From NCBI GenBank assembly GCA_045545595.1, contig JAZQBG010000045.1:5591-69590 (forward strand): a stretch of DNA of 64,000 bases, given 5' to 3'. Positions 9,419 to 16,141 of the stretch are shown here, one piece after another. Positions within the stretch are counted from its first letter, which is position 1. Every line of letters starts with the position of its first letter. This DNA comes from SIG205 sp045545595. GTDB lineage: Bacteria; Bacillota_I; Bacilli_A; RF39; UBA660. The translations under genes were made by a program, and so were the position numbers. The notes below the pieces were generated by a model that did not search any database, had not been told where the DNA came from, and worked only from the letters and a program-made list of their open reading frames with translations.

Positions 9419-10405
9419 ATGCCTAGTACCGTAACACATTCATATTTTGCGTTAGATGTGTTTGATAAACTAGATGATAAATCAAAGAAACACTTAGATA
9501 ATAAAACTGATGAATTAAAGATGTTTGCTCAGGGGCCTGATCCTTTATATTTTTATAATTTAGCATTACCCTTTATAGGAAAAAATATTAGAAAGATATA
9601 TCCTAGACAAGTACATGATACCAAAACTAAAGATTTCTTTATAACGCTAATAGTTGAAATAATAAAAAGAAAATTACAACAACACACTCAAGTAATGAGT
9701 ATGCTATACGGATTTATATGTCACTATGTTTTAGATAGTATAATACATCCATATATTATTTATAAAACTGGTGTATATGATAAAGATATACCTGAGTTAA
9801 AAAAATATAGAAGTTTACATATAGATATGGAATTATATTTGGATGGTTATATGATTTTCCAAAGAGAAAAAATGCCTATACAAAATTTTAAAATGTATGA
9901 ATTTTGTTTTTGTAGTAATAATTTTGATTCACAAGTTAGAGATTTACTTAATAGTGTAACAAAGGATGTATATAATTTAGACAATTACGCTAAATATTAT
10001 TTTAAGAGTATTAAACAAATGAAAGCTATTAATCGTATATTCAGATATGATAAATTTGGAATAAAAAAAATCGGTTATATATTTTTAGATAAAATATTAC
10101 CAAAAAAACAATTAAAAAAAGAACAACTATCATATCACATAAATTATAAAAAAAAATTACATTATTTAAATACAGAAAAAAACGAGTGGAATCATCCTAT
10201 GAATCAATATGAGACATATAATTATTCATTTATTGAGTTATACCATATCGCACTAAATAAAGCAATCAAAATAATTGATGATGTAAATTCTGTGATATAT
10301 GATAAAGCTGATAATAATATTTTAAATAAAACATTTGAAAACATATCATATAAAACTGGTAAAGATTGTAATGATGATAGAAAACTACAATATTTTGAAT
10401 ATTAA
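9419..10405 (+). CDS. Zinc-dependent phospholipase C-like protein
   Basis: The 328-aa product has the family's metal-ligand pattern: an N-terminal STVTHSYFALDVFD, then FAQGPDPLYFYN and YGFICHYVLDSIIHPYI (His/Asp ligands). These are hallmarks of the Zn-dependent phospholipase C superfamily as found in many uncharacterised Firmicute proteins. No signal peptide is visible, so a cytoplasmic role on phospholipid or another phosphodiester is possible. The start is set by AAGGAGGTG seven bases upstream; an upstream in-frame ATG lies before the promoter and is rejected. It is transcribed convergently with the amidase gene. Confidence 0.82.
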   Translation: MPSTVTHSYFALDVFDKLDDKSKKHLDNKTDELKMFAQGPDPLYFYNLALPFIGKNIRKIYPRQVHDTKTKDFFITLIVEIIKRKLQQHTQVMSMLYGFICHYVLDSIIHPYIIYKTGVYDKDIPELKKYRSLHIDMELYLDGYMIFQREKMPIQNFKMYEFCFCSNNFDSQVRDLLNSVTKDVYNLDNYAKYYFKSIKQMKAINRIFRYDKFGIKKIGYIFLDKILPKKQLKKEQLSYHINYKKKLHYLNTEKNEWNHPMNQYETYNYSFIELYHIALNKAIKIIDDVNSVIYDKADNNILNKTFENISYKTGKDCNDDRKLQYFEY

Positions 10406-10407
10406 CT

Positions 10408-10430
10408 AAAGAACGTTTAGTTCTTTTTTT
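10408..10430 (+). terminator. Terminator of the phospholipase-like gene
   Basis: Arms AAAGAAC / GTTCTTT with a 5-base loop and a T run, starting just after the stop codon. It sits between convergent genes and overlaps the amidase stop codon. Confidence 0.8.
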
Positions 10431-11091
10431 ATTTATAAAAGTTTAATACTCCTTCAATAATTGCATCACAAACTTTATTTTGATAAGTGTTCTGTCTTAA
10501 CAAGTATCTTTCGTTTGCATTAGTAAGAAATCCTACTTCCACTAAAACTCCTGGAACATTTTCAATTCTTCTATACATATAGTAAGTACTTATCTCTTTT
10601 ACTTTACGTGTACTCTTTAAATTCTTTTTAAATGATTCTTGTAATGTTTCAGCCAGTATTTTGTTTTTATCATTCACATCATCATAAAATACTTGTGCGC
10701 CTTGCCATTTATTTGAAGTATCAGCATTAAGGTGTATTGATAAATATAAATCTGCGTTCACTTTCTCTATTAAATTTACTCTGTTTTGTAAATCACTATG
10801 TTTTTTATTCCATGCATTAGGGTCTGATATATCATAATCTCCGGTCCTGGTCATATAAACAATTGCACCTAACTTTTCAAGTTTCTGTGCTAACTTTTTG
10901 GAAATTTCAAGGTTTATTGGTGCTTCGTATATATCTTTGTAAATTGCACCTGGATCCCTACCTCCATGTCCTGGATCAACATATATTAATTTACCTAATA
11001 GTGGTAATTCATTAATTTTGGCATCGACTTTATAAAAAAATAGAAATGTTAATATAAATATTAAAATAAGTAAATGTTTTTTAAGTTTCAT
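10429..11091 (-). CDS. N-acetylmuramoyl-L-alanine amidase, CwlD-like
   Basis: About 220 aa: an N-terminal membrane anchor or signal (residues about 4-22) and an Amidase_3 domain with the zinc ligands in YVDPGHGGRDPGA, the Glu in YEAPINLEIS, the His in LYLSIHLNA and the catalytic Glu in GVLVEVGFLTN. It cuts the bond between muramic acid and the stem peptide outside the membrane. Size and anchor resemble CwlD, the spore-cortex amidase, but no other sporulation gene is seen, so that role is open. The ATG used follows GAGGGA; an ATG four codons upstream overlaps this ribosome-binding site. Confidence 0.92.
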   Translation of the reverse strand: MKLKKHLLILIFILTFLFFYKVDAKINELPLLGKLIYVDPGHGGRDPGAIYKDIYEAPINLEISKKLAQKLEKLGAIVYMTRTGDYDISDPNAWNKKHSDLQNRVNLIEKVNADLYLSIHLNADTSNKWQGAQVFYDDVNDKNKILAETLQESFKKNLKSTRKVKEISTYYMYRRIENVPGVLVEVGFLTNANERYLLRQNTYQNKVCDAIIEGVLNFYK

Positions 11092-11221
11092 AAAATCCCT
11101 CATTTACTAAACTATTAAATTATATTCAATTTTATATTATATAATTCTTTTATTAACTATTACCAAATAACATATTCACTTTTTTTTAAACCACATATTA
11201 TGATATTGAAAGGAGAGAAAT

Positions 11222-11881
11222 ATGAATAATTTTGAAAGAAGATTACAACAATTAAAAGGATGCAAACAACAACAATGTTGTTGTTTTGCTGGCCCAACCG
11301 GACCAACTGGTCCTGCGGGACCTGCGACAATTACAGTAGGAGCTACTACAACTGGATTACCAGGAACTGTTGCTTCTGTTACAAATGTTGGTACTGCTCA
11401 AAATGCTGTATTAAACTTTGTTATCCCTGCTGGTTCTACTGGTCCAACTGGTGCGACAGGACCTACTGGACCTCAAGGATTGCCAGGTGTTGCCGGTGAA
11501 GCTGGGGTTACTGGTCCAACAGGACCTACTGGACCACAAGGTATTCAAGGGTTACCAGGTGAAGTCGGAGCTACTGGACCTACTGGACCTACAGGACCTA
11601 CAGGACCACAAGGTATTCAAGGATTAGTTGGAGAAGTTGGAGCTACTGGACCAACTGGACCTATCGGTCCTCAAGGAATTCAAGGTGAAATTGGTGCTAC
11701 CGGTCCTACAGGTGCCACTGGACCAGCAGGATTAGATGCAGAAATACCAACAATAACAATTGGTACAGTGACAACTGGTGATCCAGGTACTGAAGCGACA
11801 GCATCAATAACAGGTACTGCCCCTAACTTTGTATTAAATCTTACTATTCCACAAGGCCCAACCGGACCTGCTGCAGCATAG
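11222..11881 (+). CDS. Collagen-like GPT-repeat surface protein
   Basis: The 219-aa protein opens with a short charged, Cys-rich head (KGCKQQQCCCF) and then alternates collagen-type Gly-X-Y blocks, mostly GPTGPT and GPQGIQG, with two non-collagen modules of the pattern ITVGTVTTGxPGT...LNFxIPxG (about residues 37-70 and 183-212). Bacterial collagen-like proteins trimerise and coat spores or cells; BclA of the Bacillus exosporium is the known example. No signal peptide or LPXTG anchor is visible, which also holds for exosporium proteins. GC content is higher than in neighbours because of the Gly/Pro codons. A strong GAAAGGAG site precedes the start. Confidence 0.9.
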   Translation: MNNFERRLQQLKGCKQQQCCCFAGPTGPTGPAGPATITVGATTTGLPGTVASVTNVGTAQNAVLNFVIPAGSTGPTGATGPTGPQGLPGVAGEAGVTGPTGPTGPQGIQGLPGEVGATGPTGPTGPTGPQGIQGLVGEVGATGPTGPIGPQGIQGEIGATGPTGATGPAGLDAEIPTITIGTVTTGDPGTEATASITGTAPNFVLNLTIPQGPTGPAAA

Positions 11882-11884
11882 AAT

Positions 11885-11911
11885 AAAAAAGACCAAATAT
11901 TGGTCTTTTTT
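11885..11911 (+). terminator. Terminator of the collagen-like gene
   Basis: Perfect 11-base arms (AAAAAAGACCA / TGGTCTTTTTT) with a 5-base loop just after the stop codon; works in both directions in principle. Confidence 0.9.
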
Positions 11912-11985
11912 GTAGTTTAAATAATTTTCAGTTTCTTTTAAAAACAATTTATTAGATAGGATAAAAATAATTGATTTTTAATTTT

Positions 11986-12543
11986 TTATCTACATGTACC
12001 GCCACGAAAATTAACATCTTCTTCTATATACTCAAATATTTGTTCAAGGTTAATGTACTTTGTTGTATCTATATTTATATTTTTATCATTTGTAATAAGT
12101 TTATCTATAATGTATGATGTTTCACTATTCATCCAAACTTCATAATTATAATCTTTACCATCTATTGTACATTCAATACTTTGCATAGTTTCTATTGGTT
12201 CAACATCAAAATATTCTCTAAAATAAATTATAGATACTAACACTATAACTAAAATAACAATAACTAAAAGAATAATTTTTAAAATACTAATTATTGTTTT
12301 AGTTAATTTCTCTGTATTACTTACTTTTGTAATAAGTATATTCTTAATATCATTGTTAGTTAAGTCATCTAAACTTATATTAAATATTTGAGATAATTTC
12401 CTTGATTGCTCAAGGTCTGGATATGTTTCTCCTAATTCCCATTTACTTATTGTTTGCCTAGCCACTCCAACTTTTTCTGCTAACTGCTCTTGTGAGAGAT
12501 TATTTTGTTTTCTTAATCTTTGTATTCTATTTCCGATCTCCAT
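11986..12543 (-). CDS. XRE-type helix-turn-helix regulator with a membrane segment
   Basis: Residues 1-65 form an XRE/Cro helix-turn-helix domain (IQRLRKQNNLSQEQLAEKVG, VARQTISKWELGETYPDLE). A hydrophobic stretch of about 25 residues (near 85-110, IILKIILLVIVILVIVLVSI) is followed by an extracytoplasmic tail of about 75 residues. Membrane-tethered XRE regulators are common in Firmicutes and often sense wall or membrane stress. The gene stands alone with its own ribosome-binding site (AGGAGG) and borders the accessory patch at 12.6-14.2 kb, which it may or may not control. Confidence 0.88.
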   Translation of the reverse strand: MEIGNRIQRLRKQNNLSQEQLAEKVGVARQTISKWELGETYPDLEQSRKLSQIFNISLDDLTNNDIKNILITKVSNTEKLTKTIISILKIILLVIVILVIVLVSIIYFREYFDVEPIETMQSIECTIDGKDYNYEVWMNSETSYIIDKLITNDKNINIDTTKYINLEQIFEYIEEDVNFRGGTCR

Positions 12544-12646
12544 AGTATCCTCCTTCCATAAAACATTTTAATATGTTATATAAAAGTATTCTACCAATTT
12601 TTAATGGAAGTTTCGCACTTTATTTTGACATTACCTTAAAAATATA

Positions 12647-12670
12647 AGTAATAAATTATAATTTATTACT
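12647..12670. repeat. Perfect 24-base palindrome
   Basis: Two 12-base arms (AGTAATAAATTA and its complement) without a spacer, AT-only except at the ends. It overlaps the stop of the gene remnant and could be an operator or a cruciform; there is no T run, so a terminator is unlikely. Confidence 0.5.
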
Positions 12671-12788
12671 CTACATTAACTACTTTACTAAATAATTTTG
12701 AATTCATAAAGTATAAAATGATTGTTATGACTATACTTTCATAAACTGTTGCAAGTGGTAATAATGAATTTTTAATAAGTTCAACAAA
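12666..12788 (-). pseudogene. Possible 3' remnant of a membrane-protein gene
   Basis: An open stretch of 40 codons without a start codon, entered directly after an in-frame TGA, encodes a membrane-like C-terminus (NSLLPLATVYESIVITIILY, then FMNSKLFSKVVNVE) and ends in TAA. It has the look of the last helix of a transporter or permease. With no family match by eye and only one helix, the call is tentative. Confidence 0.3.
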
Positions 12789-12899
12789 TCACTATCTATC
12801 AAATTTATTATAACACAAACGTATCAAAAATTAGGACGTAAGATCTATTAGTCTAATATAAATAAGTGTTTTGTACAAAAAACTACATTTGGACAAGCA

Positions 12900-12926
12900 A
12901 AAAAGCCCGAATAAATCGGACTTTTT
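12900..12926. terminator. Terminator-like hairpin resembling the rpsI terminator
   Basis: Arms AAAAAGCCCGA / TCGGACTTTTT (one mismatch) around a 5-base loop. Sequence and preceding bases (GACAAGCA) closely match the rpsI terminator at 14144-14171 (preceded by GACATGCA), as if that region had been duplicated about 1.24 kb away. Confidence 0.6.
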
Positions 12927-13000
12927 ATAACATTTAAACTTATAATCCTAACGTTTACTAAATTAGCGTTCCTTTATTTATGGGGTTTTACAAGCCATTT

Positions 13001-13020
13001 GTAGCCTACGTGTCGCCTAC
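13001..13020. repeat. Two 11-bp phased repeats (GTAGCCTAC, GTCGCCTAC)
   Basis: Two copies of the nonamer at exactly 11-base spacing. The same unit occurs three times at 14075-14105 in the same orientation and spacing, so the same DNA-binding protein probably recognises both arrays. Confidence 0.6.
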
Positions 13021-13045
13021 ATAACAGGTCCCCAGTGTTCTTAGT

Positions 13046-13068
13046 AGTACCTTAGTAATTTTTTACAC
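13046..13068. repeat. 23-base direct repeat, left copy
   Basis: AGTACCTTAGTAATTTTTTA followed by CAC; the right copy at 13425-13447 differs at one base. The pair brackets the small hydrophobic-ORF transcript. Confidence 0.7.
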
Positions 13069-13085
13069 ATTTTTAAATTATATTA

Positions 13086-13114
13086 TTGATTATAGAACAT
13101 TTGTTTGTTATAAT
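13086..13114 (+). promoter_or_regulatory. Promoter of small-ORF locus A
   Basis: TTGATT, 17-base spacer, TATAAT, with TG before the -10. The 15-base core TTTGTTTGTTATAAT is identical to that of locus B at 37118-37132. The predicted first transcribed bases are GGAACA at about 13122. Confidence 0.85.
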
Positions 13115-13177
13115 ATATCTTGGAACATTTAATAAGTTGGGTGGAGCCAAACTTCTTGACAGAAGGGAGGCGAGAAT

Positions 13178-13261
13178 ATGAACAAGAAGGATTTTTTAAT
13201 TCTATCTTTAGTAATTATTATCTTCCTTTTACTATTCTTACTATTTATAGTATTAATATAA
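13178..13261 (+). CDS. 27-aa hydrophobic peptide, type I toxin-like (locus A)
   Basis: A charged head MNKKDF is followed by about 21 consecutive apolar residues to the last codon, a single membrane helix. GGGAGG lies seven bases before the ATG. Tiny one-helix peptides of this kind in type I toxin-antitoxin systems insert into the membrane. The resemblance to locus B (25 aa at 37205) is in size, layout and surrounding RNA rather than in residues. Toxicity is inferred; a small regulatory membrane peptide is the alternative. Confidence 0.65.
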   Translation: MNKKDFLILSLVIIIFLLLFLLFIVLI

Positions 13262-13310
13262 AAGAAATCCACCTAACTCAGCAATGATTTAGGTGGAATC
13301 GAATTTATTC

Positions 13311-13348
13311 GGCAACACTCAACATGCGACATTAAGTGTTCCTTTTTT
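13311..13348 (+). terminator. Terminator of locus A
   Basis: Hairpin with arms around AACACT / AGTGTT closed by GG and CC, followed by six T. Its 3' arm is also complementary to the 5' end of the transcript. Confidence 0.8.
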
Positions 13349-13424
13349 ATTTTATGAAGTTTCCTTCATCTATATACAATATATCATAAATTTATATTTT
13401 TATCAAGCCATATACGTACTTAAC

Positions 13425-13447
13425 AGTATCTTAGTAATTTTTTACAC
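13425..13447. repeat. 23-base direct repeat, right copy
   Basis: AGTATCTTAGTAATTTTTTA followed by CAC, 22 of 23 bases identical to 13046-13068, in direct orientation, ending just before the SEL1 gene stop codon. Confidence 0.7.
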
Positions 13448-13450
13448 TTT

Positions 13451-14032
13451 TTACTTTTGAGATTTTTTCCTTGATTCATATAAGCTAATAGCTCTTGGTA
13501 AACCATTCTCTTTTGCTATATTCAAATAATAATCAGCTAATTCATAGTCAACAGGAGTTCCATTTCCATTGAAATAGAAATTAGCTCCCAAATCATATAT
13601 AGCAGCAATGTGACCTTTATCAGCACATTCTTTAATAATTTCAAATGCCTTTTTATGATCTTTTTCTATATTACCAAGTCCAAAATAATAATATGCCCCT
13701 GTTACAAATTTAGCATACGTTTTTTCTACATCAGAAATGTTATGACTATTTATTAATTCAATAATTTTAGGATAGGCGTCATTTAAAAGACCTTTTGCTT
13801 TGTTTTCATCAACAGTTAATGCATCACCCAAACCTAACTCATAAGATATACCTAATGAATATGTACATAATGGATAATCTATATCAAATCCTTTTTTATA
13901 GTAATAAAGGGCCTTACTATAATCATGTGCTGCCTCATTTTCCTATAAGTCATAACTTCTTCCTAATAAATAATAAGCAAATCCTGTCTTATTCTTTTCT
14001 AAATCTTGTAAGTTAAATTTTATTATTTCCAT
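13451..14032 (-). pseudogene. SEL1-repeat protein gene with an in-frame TAG
   Basis: From the ATG at 14032 (GAGGTG upstream) the frame gives 29 codons, then TAG at 13943-13945, then continues in the same frame for 164 codons to TGA. Both sides carry SEL1-type repeats (YYLLGRSYDL before; ALYYYKKGFDID, AYYYFGLGNIEKDHKKAFEI and YDLGANFYFNGNGTP after), so it was one gene. SEL1 proteins are alpha-solenoid adaptors for protein contacts. TAG from CAG (Gln) by one transition is the simplest cause. Translation could restart internally and give a shortened protein. Confidence 0.75.
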
Positions 14033-14074
14033 ATGACACCTCTTTCATTAATTATATCACAAACTCTTAAATTT

Positions 14075-14105
14075 GTAGCCTACATGTAGCCTACTCGTAG
14101 CCTAC
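14075..14105. repeat. Three 11-bp phased GTAGCCTAC repeats
   Basis: GTAGCCTAC occurs three times at exact 11-base intervals, one helical turn, 89 bases beyond the rpsI stop. Two more copies lie at 13001-13020. Phased direct repeats near an insertion end resemble arm-type integrase sites; that reading is inference. Confidence 0.65.
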
Positions 14106-14143
14106 GACGCTAGAAACGTTCAAAAATCAATTTTTTAGACATG

Positions 14144-14171
14144 CAAAAAGCCCGTAATTTCGGGCTTTTTG
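14144..14171 (-). terminator. Terminator of the rplM-rpsI operon
   Basis: Eleven-base arms CAAAAAGCCCG / CGGGCTTTTTG with a 6-base loop, 23 bases after the rpsI stop. Confidence 0.9.
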
Positions 14172-14193
14172 AAACATATTGAATAGGTATTTC

Positions 14194-14613
14194 CTATCTC
14201 TTACTGAATTGAGGAGCTCTACGAGCTTTTTTAAGACCATATTTTTTACGTTCTTTAACTCTTGAATCTCTAGTTATAAATCCTTGTGCTTTTAAGATTT
14301 TTCTGAATGAGTTTTCAGAATCTGAATCAGTTGTTGAATCATATTCTAATAAAGCTCTAGTAATACCTAATCTAATTGCACCTGTTTGACCTGAGAATCC
14401 ACCACCATGAACATCAACAGTTACATCAAACATTTCATTAGTATTTGTATAAACTAATGGTTGAGTTAAATCCATAACTAAAGTTTCATATGGAAAATAT
14501 TCATGAACATCTCTACCGTTAACAGTAATTTTACCTTTACCTGGAGTTAGAGTAACTCTAGCTATAGAACGTTTTCTACGTCCTGTTCCATAATAAGATT
14601 TTTTATTAGCCAT
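14194..14613 (-). CDS. rpsI: Ribosomal protein S9
   Basis: The 139-aa protein has the S9 core GTGRRKRSIARV, GGGFSGQTGAIRLGI, SRVKERKKYGLKKARRAPQFSKR; the basic C-terminal tail reaches the P-site tRNA in the 30S subunit. It lies 12 bases behind rplM in the usual operon. The 3' end of rpsI is a known integration site for conjugative elements in Firmicutes, and the accessory patch here begins right behind it. Confidence 0.98.
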   Translation of the reverse strand: MANKKSYYGTGRRKRSIARVTLTPGKGKITVNGRDVHEYFPYETLVMDLTQPLVYTNTNEMFDVTVDVHGGGFSGQTGAIRLGITRALLEYDSTTDSDSENSFRKILKAQGFITRDSRVKERKKYGLKKARRAPQFSKR

Positions 14614-14625
14614 ACCTTTAACCTC

Positions 14626-15063
14626 CTAGTCAATATTCATTTCTACTGGTTTTTGAGCTTCGTGTTTATGTTCATTACCAGCATATACGAATAATTTTTT
14701 ACCCATTTGACGTCCTAATCTTCCATTTGGAAGCATTCCTTTAACAGCTCTTTCAATCATTTCAGTTGGATAGTTTGCTCTCATTGTTCTAGCAGTTCTT
14801 TCTCTTAATCCTCCTGGATAACCACTATGGTTATAATACATTTTTTGATCTAATTTGTTTCCAGTTAAACTAACTTTTTCTGCATTAACAATGATTACGA
14901 AGTCACCACAATCAACATGTGGAGTAAATGTAGGTTTATGTTTACCACGTAATACTGTAGCAGCTTTAGTCGCAACACGTCCTAATGGCTTACCAGCAGC
15001 ATCGATAACATACCATTTACGATTAACTTCTTCTTTTTTTTGCATAAATGTTGTCATTTTCAA
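14626..15063 (-). CDS. rplM: Ribosomal protein L13
   Basis: 145 aa with L13 motifs WYVIDAAGKPLGRVAT, LRGKHKPTFTPHVDCGDFVI and VKGMLPNGRLGRQ. It belongs to the 50S subunit and is first in the rplM-rpsI operon, directly behind a leader that can carry L13 autoregulation. Start supported by AAAGGGAG upstream. Confidence 0.98.
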   Translation of the reverse strand: MKMTTFMQKKEEVNRKWYVIDAAGKPLGRVATKAATVLRGKHKPTFTPHVDCGDFVIIVNAEKVSLTGNKLDQKMYYNHSGYPGGLRERTARTMRANYPTEMIERAVKGMLPNGRLGRQMGKKLFVYAGNEHKHEAQKPVEMNID

Positions 15064-15146
15064 ATCTCCCTTTCGTTTATCAGTATTAAGTAAACTTTCC
15101 CAGGGCTTACTTAGTACGTGGGATAAAACTAAATGTACCAGCTAAA
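15064..15146 (-). ncRNA. L13 leader-like 5' UTR
   Basis: A leader of about 80 nt between a strong promoter and rplM contains several short complementary segments (for example CCCAGGGC in plus orientation near 15100 and paired GTAC stretches). Its position is that of the known L13 leader of Firmicutes, where L13 represses its own operon; the fold was not computed. Confidence 0.55.
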
Positions 15147-15175
15147 ATTATACTAAAACATACTATGAAAGTCAA
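15147..15175 (-). promoter_or_regulatory. rplM-rpsI promoter
   Basis: TTGACT, 17-base spacer, TATAAT on the minus strand, 84 bases before rplM. Confidence 0.85.
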
Positions 15176-15197
15176 TTAAATATGATGTAAAATGTAA

Positions 15198-15223
15198 AAA
15201 AATTAGAACAAAATCTAATTTTT
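15198..15223 (-). terminator. Terminator behind the exopolysaccharide cluster
   Basis: Arms AAAAATTAGA / TCTAATTTTT with a 6-base loop, between the sugar transferase gene and the rplM promoter; T-rich on both sides. Confidence 0.7.
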
Positions 15224-15341
15224 AACGTTAAATCACACTGATTATGTCTTAATACCTATTAATATTAATATTGTAACAATTGTTTTTTCATAGTGTGTTT
15301 TATTATCCTCTTTTTCTCCTAAAATATTTTTATAAATAAAC

Positions 15342-15973
15342 TTAATTTTTTCTAATTGTTAATTTCATAGTCTTAAATAATATTTTTATGTCTAATAATA
15401 GATTGTTATTTTTAACATAACTATAATCTAATTTCAAACGTTCAACAAACAATCTGTTACTTTTTTGATTTACTTGCCAAATACCAGTTATACCAGGTTT
15501 ACAAGTTATTATGTGTTTATAATATTTTTTCATATCATTTTTTTCACGTTCTAAATATGGTCTTGGTCCAACCAAGCTCATATTTCCAATTAGTACATTT
15601 ATAAATTGTGGAAATTCATCAATGTTAGTTTTTCTAATAAACTTTCCGATTTTTGTAATTCTAGGATCGTCATGTAATTTTTTATATTTGCTATATTTTC
15701 TTCAGACAGTTGTTTATTTTCGTTTAAAATTGTTTCTAATCTTTCATCGGCGTCAACTACCATTGATCTATATTTGTATATCTTGAATATTTTGCCATTT
15801 TTCCCTATTCTCTTTTGAGAGTAAAAAATAGGTCCCTTTTCTCTTAAAATTAATTTAGCAATTATAATAGATATAGTAATTGGTATTAATATTACAGGAC
15901 CTATTAAACCACCTATTATATCGATAATTCTTTTTATAAATTTTTCTAGATTTTTTACTACACATTTTGTCAT
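15342..15973 (-). pseudogene. Polyprenyl-phosphate sugar transferase, frameshifted
   Basis: The family transfers a sugar-phosphate to undecaprenyl phosphate, the first step of exopolysaccharide repeat synthesis. The first frame gives an N-terminal membrane helix and the catalytic start (GPIFYSQKRIGKNGKIFKIY, then KYRSMVVDADERL). Around 15690-15700 the frame breaks; the next frame continues with DDPRITKIGKFIRKTNIDEF, PQFINVLIGNMSLVGPRPYL and GITGIWQVNQKSNRLF, exactly the missing family sequence. One extra A in the GAAGAAAA run would restore about 211 codons. It is either a pseudogene or a homopolymer sequencing error. Confidence 0.8.
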
Positions 15974-16141
15974 CTAAAACACCTACTACAATAGTTGAAT
16001 ATTTTATTTAGTGTTAATATTCTACTATCAAATAAATTTGTAACATCTTAGATAAGTATATCATTCTATGATTAAGCTTGTTAATAAATCTAATATTAAT
16101 TTAGCCGTCAAACATTATTATATCGAATATATTTTTGAAAT

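Larger units (their letters stand above)
12544..13045. other. Gene-poor accessory stretch
   Basis: Apart from the remnant, palindrome, hairpin and phased repeats listed separately, no coding capacity is visible on either strand here. Confidence 0.6.
13122..13348 (+). ncRNA. Structured transcript of type I toxin-like locus A
   Basis: Predicted RNA of about 225 nt, from the promoter-derived start to the terminator T run. Leader bases 13122-13133 can pair with the terminator arm 13331-13342 over 12 positions (one G-U). Leader 13135-13145 can pair with 13268-13278 over 11 positions (one G-U), in competition with a local hairpin (13268-13276 with 13289-13297). A small hairpin CTTCT/AGAAG abuts the GGGAGG ribosome-binding site. 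This end-to-end closure plus SD masking is typical of type I toxin mRNAs such as hok. Structures were found by eye, not by folding software. Confidence 0.6.

Noticed and set aside
11260..11627. Two further ORFs inside the collagen-like gene
   Set aside because: Frame shadows of the GXY repeat; no own start signals.
11281..11740. CRISPR-like repeat array
   Set aside because: The periodicity is 9-base codon repetition of Gly-X-Y, not repeats with unique spacers. No CRISPR array was seen elsewhere.
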